Assembly: GCF_006442315.1 (NCBI RefSeq)
Contig: NZ_VFVY01000016.1
Span: forward strand, 105,200 to 169,199
DNA from: Mesorhizobium sp. B2-3-4
GTDB taxonomy: Bacteria > Pseudomonadota > Alphaproteobacteria > Rhizobiales > Rhizobiaceae
Reading direction: 5' to 3'
DNA: 64,000 nt
In this document: one piece after another, positions 59,075-64,000 of the stretch
How positions within the stretch are numbered: position 1 is the stretch's first letter
How the letters are laid out: the number at the start of each line of letters is the position of its first letter
Notes under the pieces: model-generated
The model's database searches: none
What the model saw: the letters and a program-made list of their open reading frames with translations, nothing else
Told to the model about the DNA's origin: nothing
Program-made: the position numbers and the translations under genes

Positions 59075-60175
59075 TTATCCCAGAATGATACCGATCGCCT
59101 GATCGACCACCGGATGCAGGCCGCTGGCCTGGAAGGACAGGCGGTTGCCGGAGCCGACATTGCTGGTCATGGCGATGGTGAGGTCCGTCAGCGGATCATG
59201 CAGCATGACCGCGACATAGCCCGGAATGCTGCCCTGATGGCCGTAGAAGGCGCGGTCGGCATAGGCGCTCTGGAACATGCCGGCGCCCGTCTCGCGCATG
59301 CGCGTGCCGGGGAAGCTTGCCGGCACACGGTTCTCGAACATCTCGGCGAAGTAGGGCGGCGACAAGAGTGTTCCGGAGAACAGGCCGCGCATGAAACCCA
59401 CCATGTCGGAAGGGGTCGACACCATGTCGCCGCAGCCATAAGCGGCGCCGTAGGGAAAAGCGTTGGAGGAATCCTGCAATTCGTTGGAATAGGGCAGCAC
59501 ACCGTCCATGCGCCACATCTCGCCGCCCGAGGCGATATCGGTGGGCGCGTTCGGCGCCGGCGGCGGGCGGTGATAATAGCCGCGCACCATCGATTTCTCG
59601 GGAAACGGCTCGGTCGCCGGCGACCAGGTGTTCTTCAGGCCAAGCGGCTCGAGGATCGCGCTCCTGACATAGGCGCCGAGCGACTGGCCTGACACCGCCT
59701 CGATCACCATGCCGGCCAGGACATAACCGGTGTTGTTGTAGACTGCGGGTCCGCCCGGTGCCTTCTGCTTGTCGGAGGCGAAGGCGATGTCGACCAGCTG
59801 TTGCGGCGTCCACTGCCGGGTCGGGTCCATCGGAATGTAGTATTCGAATTCCGGCAGGCCGTTGCGGTGGTTGATCAACTGGCGCACTGAGATGGCGCTC
59901 GCGCCCGGCAGGTCCGGGAACCAGGACGAGATCGGCGCGCCGAGGTCGAGCCTGCCGGTCTCGGCAAGCTTGACCAGGGCGGCGGCGACGAAGGTCTTGG
60001 TGCAACTGCCGATCTTGAACAGCTGGTCCGGCGTGACGGGCGCGCCATGCCCGCGGTCGGCCAGGCCTGCCGTGAGGGCCGTCGGCGCGGCATCACCCCT
60101 GGCATAGGCGAGCGATGCGCCAACCGCGCCATCGGTGAGGTAGCTGGCGAGGAGGGCGTTCAGGTCTTTGGGCAT
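59075..60175 (-). CDS. Class C beta-lactamase-like serine hydrolase
   Basis: A 366-residue penicillin-binding-protein-like hydrolase. The active-site SxxK is in KIGSCTKTFVAAAL, the YxN motif in AVYNNTGYVLAGM, and HQG (replacing KTG) in FYGHQGSIPGYV. No signal peptide is seen, so it is likely cytosolic and an esterase or D-aminopeptidase rather than an antibiotic resistance enzyme. It lies 59 bp downstream of the dipeptide-type binding protein on the same strand. That context suggests processing of an imported peptide or ester. Confidence 0.87.
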   Translation of the reverse strand: MPKDLNALLASYLTDGAVGASLAYARGDAAPTALTAGLADRGHGAPVTPDQLFKIGSCTKTFVAAALVKLAETGRLDLGAPISSWFPDLPGASAISVRQLINHRNGLPEFEYYIPMDPTRQWTPQQLVDIAFASDKQKAPGGPAVYNNTGYVLAGMVIEAVSGQSLGAYVRSAILEPLGLKNTWSPATEPFPEKSMVRGYYHRPPPAPNAPTDIASGGEMWRMDGVLPYSNELQDSSNAFPYGAAYGCGDMVSTPSDMVGFMRGLFSGTLLSPPYFAEMFENRVPASFPGTRMRETGAGMFQSAYADRAFYGHQGSIPGYVAVMLHDPLTDLTIAMTSNVGSGNRLSFQASGLHPVVDQAIGIILG

Positions 60176-60234
60176 GGATGTCTCGCTTTCTTTTTTTCTT
60201 CTCCCACAAGGGGAGAAGGGAAGGGCGGCGCGCT

Positions 60235-61839
60235 TCACTCCGCCATGTCGACAGCGGCGAAATTCTGCCGGCCGAAGGGGTCGAGCACGTAGTTGAGCAC
60301 GCTCTTGCGGATCGGGATCGCAACCATCGAGTGGGCGATCGGCGCCACCGGCACTTCTTCCTTCAGGATCGCCTGCGCCTTGCCGTAGATCGCGGCCCGC
60401 TCCTTCGGGTCGGCGGCGACGCGGCCTTCGTCGAGCAGCTTCTCGAAATCCTTGTCGCACCAGCGCGAGCGGTTGGAGCCGCCCTTCACGCCGTCGCAGG
60501 ACAGGAGATAGCTCAGCATGTTGTCGGGATCGCCATTGTCGCTGCTGCCGCCGAGCAGGAACGTGTCCTGTTCGCCCGCCGCCGTGCGCTTGAGGTATTC
60601 GCCCCATTCGAAGCTGACGATTTCCGATTGCACGCCGACCTTGGCCCAGTCGGCCTGGATCATCTCGGCCATGCGCTTGGCGTTGGGGTTGTAGGGGCGC
60701 GACACCGGCATCGCCCACAGGCTGATCTTCAGGCCGCTTTCGTGACCGGCCTCCTTCAACAGCTTCTTCGCGCCATCGGGATCATAGTCGATACCGGCAT
60801 CGGTCACGGCGCCGAGCTGCGCCGGCGGCACGACGCTGCCGGCCACCGTGCCGGCCCCGGCATAGACGGCATCGACGATCGCCTTGCGGTCGACTGCCTT
60901 GGCGAGCGCCGTGCGCACCCGGACATCGCCCAGCGGCTGGTGTTCGACATTGAAGCCGAGGATGCCGATGTTCTGGCCCTTGAGGTCGAGGACAGTGATA
61001 TCCGGATCGCTGCGCAGGTCGGCGACGGCACTTGGCGGCGGCGGCGCGGCGACCTGGCATTCATTGGCCTTGATGCGCTCGACGCGGGTGGTCGGCTCGG
61101 GCGTGATGGCGAAGACCAGCGTGTCGATCTTCGGCGCGCCGCGCCAATAGTCGGGGTTGGCGGCGTAGCGGACCTGGCTGTCGGGCACATAGGCCTGGAG
61201 CACGAACGGGCCGGTGCCGACCGGGGCGCTGTCGATCAGTTCCGGCGTGCCGGCCGCCACCATCTTTTCGGTCTGTTCCAGCGACAGGATGGAGAGATAG
61301 TCGAGCGCCAGCCCGGCGAGGAAGGTGACGTTCGGAGCCGTCAGCGTGAAGCGCACCGTGTAGTCGTCGAGCTTGTCTATCTTGTCGATCAGCGTGCCCA
61401 TGCCCAGCGCGTTGAAGTACTCGTAATTCCCGCCGCCGAGCTTGTGATAGGGGTTGTTGGCGTCGCGCTGACGGTTGAAGGTGTAGAGCACGTCGTCGGC
61501 GTCGAAATCGCGCGAGGGCGTGAAATGCTCGTTCGACTGGAACTTCACGCCGTGCCGGAGATGGAAGGTGTAGGCCTTGCCATCAGGCGAAACGTCCCAG
61601 CTTTCGGCCAGCGCCGGTCCGACCTCGGTCGTGCCCGGCTTGAACTCGACCAGCCGGTTGAAGATCGTCTTGGCGGCGGCGTCCATGGTGGAATCGGCGA
61701 TGCCGATCGCCGGGTTGAAGGTTTCCGGATTGGCTTCCGAGCAATAGACCAGGGTCTTGGCATAGGCTTGCCCGCCCAGAAGGACGGATGAAGCAAGCAG
61801 GGATGAGGCAAGCACTGTGCGCAGAACGGTGGATTTCAT
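60235..61839 (-). CDS. Dipeptide/oligopeptide-type ABC transporter substrate-binding protein
   Basis: A 534-residue periplasmic SBP_bac_5 (DppA/OppA) protein. It has a Sec signal peptide (residues 1-27, ending GGQAYA), LVYCSEANPETFNPAIG, the family block HLRHGVKFQSNEHFTPSRDFDADDVLYTF (split; near residues 90-118), and a C-terminal KAQAILKEEVPVAPIAHS. AGGAGC precedes ATG 61839. No permease or ATPase is in the window, so the transporter partners are elsewhere or upstream genes are missing. It is in a likely operon with the flavoenzyme upstream and serine hydrolase downstream. Confidence 0.92.
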   Translation of the reverse strand: MKSTVLRTVLASSLLASSVLLGGQAYAKTLVYCSEANPETFNPAIGIADSTMDAAAKTIFNRLVEFKPGTTEVGPALAESWDVSPDGKAYTFHLRHGVKFQSNEHFTPSRDFDADDVLYTFNRQRDANNPYHKLGGGNYEYFNALGMGTLIDKIDKLDDYTVRFTLTAPNVTFLAGLALDYLSILSLEQTEKMVAAGTPELIDSAPVGTGPFVLQAYVPDSQVRYAANPDYWRGAPKIDTLVFAITPEPTTRVERIKANECQVAAPPPPSAVADLRSDPDITVLDLKGQNIGILGFNVEHQPLGDVRVRTALAKAVDRKAIVDAVYAGAGTVAGSVVPPAQLGAVTDAGIDYDPDGAKKLLKEAGHESGLKISLWAMPVSRPYNPNAKRMAEMIQADWAKVGVQSEIVSFEWGEYLKRTAAGEQDTFLLGGSSDNGDPDNMLSYLLSCDGVKGGSNRSRWCDKDFEKLLDEGRVAADPKERAAIYGKAQAILKEEVPVAPIAHSMVAIPIRKSVLNYVLDPFGRQNFAAVDMAE

Positions 61840-61883
61840 CGCAAACGCTCCTGATGACACATTCGGGGTTGAGGAAAGGAACT

Positions 61884-63017
61884 TCATGGCGTCGCCGCCG
61901 GGACGAGGAAGCGGTCGGGCGCCAGCGCCGCGGCGCTGACGCCGAGCGCCGTGATATCGGCGGGCAGAGGCGCGCCGCGCATCAGCGCCGCGCTCAGCCT
62001 GGCCAGGGTCAGCGACACCTGAAAACCGTAGCCGCCCTGGCCGCCGAGCCAGAAGAAGCCGGGCAGGCGCGGGTCGAAGCCGGCGACCGGCGTGCGGTCG
62101 GGCGCGAAGGTGCGCAGGCCCGCCCAAGGCGTCGAGGGACGGCCGATGCGCATCGACGTCGCCTGCTCGATGCGGTCGACGGCGATGGCGACGTCGATGT
62201 CTTCGGGCCAGGCGTCGCAAGGTTCGGTGTCGGTCTCATCGGCGAGCGAGCCGATCAGCCTGCCGGCATCGGGCTTGAAATAGAACTGTTCATGCAGGTC
62301 GACGACCAGCGGCCAGCCGGAAATATCGGCGCCGGCGGGCGCATCGAACAGGAAGGCGGTGCGCCGCTTGGGCTGGAAGCCGAGGCCTGACAGCCCGGCC
62401 ATTGCGGCGACGAGATCGACCCAGGCGCCGGCTGCATTGACGACGATGTCGGCGGGGTAGACGGCGGCGGCCGTCTCCACCTCGAAAGCACTGCCGTTGC
62501 GCGAGATGGCGCGGACGTCCTCGCCGGTGCGGATGACGCCGCCGCCGGCTTTCAGCGCCGAGGCGCTGGCCGCCAGCATCTTGCCGGTGTCGACATCGAC
62601 CGCGTCCGGTTCGTAAACGCCGCCGCAGGTGGCCTCGGCGGCAATGACCGGAACCAGCGCGTTCAGCTCGGCCGCGGACATTCGCCGCACGGATGGCACC
62701 AGCGCCTGCAATTCGCCGGCCAGCCGGTCTATTGCCGCATCGTCGCCGCTCCAGCCGACATGCAGCGCGCCGCGCCGATGGGCGACGAAACCGCCGCCGA
62801 CGATGGCCTGCCGGCTGGCCAGCGTCAGCGCGCGCACCAGCCGGTTGCCATAGGTCTCGGTGAACAGGGCGGCGGATCGGCCGCTGGCGTGGTAGCCGAG
62901 ATGCGTCTCGCGCTCGAGGACAGTGACGTCGGCCCAGCCGGCGACGGCGGCGGCGAGCGAGAGGCCGGCAATGCCGCCGCCGATGACGACGATCTTTGGG
63001 GAGGACTTCGACTGCAT
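61884..63017 (-). CDS. FAD-dependent oxidoreductase (DAO family)
   Basis: A 377-residue flavoprotein of the D-amino-acid oxidase/glycine oxidase type. It has the Rossmann FAD motif KIVVIGGGIAGLSLAAAVAG (residues 8-27), LGYHASGRSAALFTETYG, a central VVNAAGAWVD, and the C-terminal FAD-closing FFWLGGQGGYGFQVS. It oxidises an amine or amino acid, releasing H2O2 or reducing quinone. It is divergent from the XRE-cupin regulator and upstream of the peptide-binding protein, so an imported amino compound is the likely substrate. Confidence 0.9.
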   Translation of the reverse strand: MQSKSSPKIVVIGGGIAGLSLAAAVAGWADVTVLERETHLGYHASGRSAALFTETYGNRLVRALTLASRQAIVGGGFVAHRRGALHVGWSGDDAAIDRLAGELQALVPSVRRMSAAELNALVPVIAAEATCGGVYEPDAVDVDTGKMLAASASALKAGGGVIRTGEDVRAISRNGSAFEVETAAAVYPADIVVNAAGAWVDLVAAMAGLSGLGFQPKRRTAFLFDAPAGADISGWPLVVDLHEQFYFKPDAGRLIGSLADETDTEPCDAWPEDIDVAIAVDRIEQATSMRIGRPSTPWAGLRTFAPDRTPVAGFDPRLPGFFWLGGQGGYGFQVSLTLARLSAALMRGAPLPADITALGVSAAALAPDRFLVPAATP

Positions 63018-63149
63018 CCATCAGTCGTAAAAATAATTTCGTATCCCGTCAATATTTAGCGTATAAGAAAATTGTTGGCGTTGTTGATGGCGCAGGGGAG
63101 TTCGACTACCTAGGGTGGAGCGGCGCGATCCCGCGCCTTGGAGCTGGCA

Positions 63150-63767
63150 ATGTCGGAGCAACCCAATCTCGGTGATTGTCTGCGCGCTTTGAGAAAGACG
63201 CATGGCTGGACCCTGCAGGAGGTCAGCGCGCTCACCGGCGTCGCGGTGTCGACGCTGTCCAAGGTCGAGAATGACCAGATGTCGCTGAGCTACGACAAGC
63301 TGCTGCAGATCTGCGAAGGGCTCGGCATCCATGTGACGGAGCTGCTCAGCGGCGACCGCAATCAGCCTTCGGCGCGCACCCGCCGCTCGGTAACCTCGCA
63401 GTCCAACACGCTGCGCCAGCTCACCCGCAATTACGACTACCGCTATCTCGCCACCGATCTGGTGCGCAAGCGCATGGTGCCGATCCACGCCTATGCGCGC
63501 GCCCGCACGCCGGAGGAATTCGGCCCGTTGACCCGGCATGCCGGCGAGGAATTCCTGATCGTGCTCAAGGGCGAGATCGAGCTGCACACCGACCAGTACG
63601 CGCCGGTGCGGCTGAAAGAGGGCGAGAGCGTCTACATCGATTCCACCATGGGCCACGCCTATCTGTCGGTGGGCGAAGGCGATGCAGAGATGCTGTGCGT
63701 CTGTTCCGGCGACGAACCCGATATGGAAGGCACGCTGCTCAGTGTGCTCGACGTGGTGGAGGGGTAG
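63150..63767 (+). CDS. XRE-family regulator with C-terminal cupin domain
   Basis: A 205-residue regulator. The HTH_3 domain spans residues 5-65 (LRALRKTHGWTLQEVSALTGVAVSTLSKVEN), and a cupin_2 sensor domain covers about 110-185 (HAGEEFLIVLKGEIELHTDQY; GESVYIDSTMGHAYLSVG). GGAG lies 6 nt before ATG 63150. It is divergent from the flavoenzyme operon and likely controls it by sensing a small-molecule substrate. The shared intergenic region has CGTAT repeats (about 63032 and 63060) within an AT-rich stretch. Confidence 0.9.
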   Translation: MSEQPNLGDCLRALRKTHGWTLQEVSALTGVAVSTLSKVENDQMSLSYDKLLQICEGLGIHVTELLSGDRNQPSARTRRSVTSQSNTLRQLTRNYDYRYLATDLVRKRMVPIHAYARARTPEEFGPLTRHAGEEFLIVLKGEIELHTDQYAPVRLKEGESVYIDSTMGHAYLSVGEGDAEMLCVCSGDEPDMEGTLLSVLDVVEG

Positions 63768-63810
63768 GGGGCGCGCCTGCGTTCCAATTACCGGATGTCG
63801 GCGCCGCCCC

Positions 63811-63969
63811 TCACCTGCCTGCCGGCATCCTCTCCCCGTATAGTGACGGGGAGAGGGACGCTGTCAGGAATGATTTCGCCAATCGCCAGCGCTGCAAGGA
63901 AAGTGCCGGCGATTCGGGCAGCCTCTTTCTCCCCGTCACTATACGGGGAGAAATGCCCGGCAGGGCAAT
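63811..63969. repeat. RIME-like palindromic element
   Basis: The left arm (63811-63856) contains CTGCCGGCATCC and the hairpin CTCTCCCCGT/ACGGGGAGAG. The right arm (63926-63969) is its inverted copy (TTCTCCCCGTCACTATACGG, then TGCCCGGCAG). About 70 bp of non-coding DNA separates them. It is a different subtype from the element at 35366-35543. Confidence 0.75.
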
Positions 63970-64000
63970 GAGCGACTATCTGTTGTGTCAAGTTGCATTT

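Noticed and set aside
59075..60175. Calling the class C hydrolase an AmpC antibiotic-resistance enzyme
   Set aside because: No signal peptide, HQG in place of KTG, and a metabolic gene context favour a non-resistance esterase or peptidase.

Overview
The window reads as a chromosomal segment of a high-GC alphaproteobacterium of the order Hyphomicrobiales (Rhizobiales), most likely Mesorhizobium or a close relative. The evidence is the density of CUT2-type sugar ABC transporters, homologues of the rhizopine (moc) genes, a MucR/Ros-family regulator, an alphaproteobacterial SOS box (GTTC-N7-GTTC) upstream of dinB, and several RIME-like palindromic intergenic repeats typical of rhizobia. I see no rRNA, tRNA, CRISPR array, intact insertion sequence or prophage.

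Layout. 197-4002: sugar ABC transporter (ATPase, permease, binding protein), with two identical palindromes 21 bp apart at the ATPase start. 4158-9466: bestrophin-like channel, DUF899 genes, a TPR/winged-helix regulator, a beta-propeller protein and an aldo/keto reductase. 9507-13871: a moc-like catabolic operon (Rieske ferredoxin MocE, orphan sugar-binding protein, MocD-type di-iron hydroxylase, PanB-like enzyme) with a LacI-type regulator; two nearly identical 16-bp operators lie before the operon and at the regulator's own start. 13995-19646: a small hypothetical, a caspase-TPR protein, a glutathione transferase and a HerA/DUF853-like ATPase.

19654-31449 is the most unusual part: two paralogous sulfotransferase-like genes, a MucR-type regulator with an N-terminal extension resembling a lasso-peptide leader, an operon of DUF6502, a Tat-exported DUF5666 protein with a collagen-like tail and two small proteins, a glycosyltransferase, and a 1489-residue putative inverse autotransporter whose passenger holds seven glycine-rich repeats of about 138 residues. 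Four copies of a 19-bp dyad (TGTGGGAAAATTACCCACG-like) precede the mucR-like gene, the DUF6502 operon and the glycosyltransferase operon, which suggests one regulon.

31723-42335: a polyol/sugar catabolic divergon. A minus-strand run encodes SDR, mannitol-dehydrogenase family enzyme, sugar-phosphate isomerase, binding protein, ATPase and two permeases beside an RpiR regulator; a MocA-type dehydrogenase is divergent. 42384-45585: NUDIX hydrolase, fatty-acid hydroxylase-like protein, exported protein, DNA polymerase IV. 45744-50871: HxlR regulator divergent from a run of NmrA-type reductases, a DHFR-like protein, an esterase and an ECF sigma factor. 50882-53671: alkylation-repair cluster (ada, small ORF, ogt, 2OG-Fe(II) oxygenase). 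53838-58105: unknown genes, a SnoaL-like protein and a PAS-GGDEF-EAL protein. 58317-63767: DUF849 enzyme, class C beta-lactamase-like hydrolase, dipeptide-type binding protein, DAO-type flavoenzyme and a divergent XRE-cupin regulator. A RIME-like repeat lies near the right edge.

Functions are inferred by reading translated sequences against remembered families; no database search was run. Start sites were chosen from Shine-Dalgarno spacing, overlaps and family N-termini.
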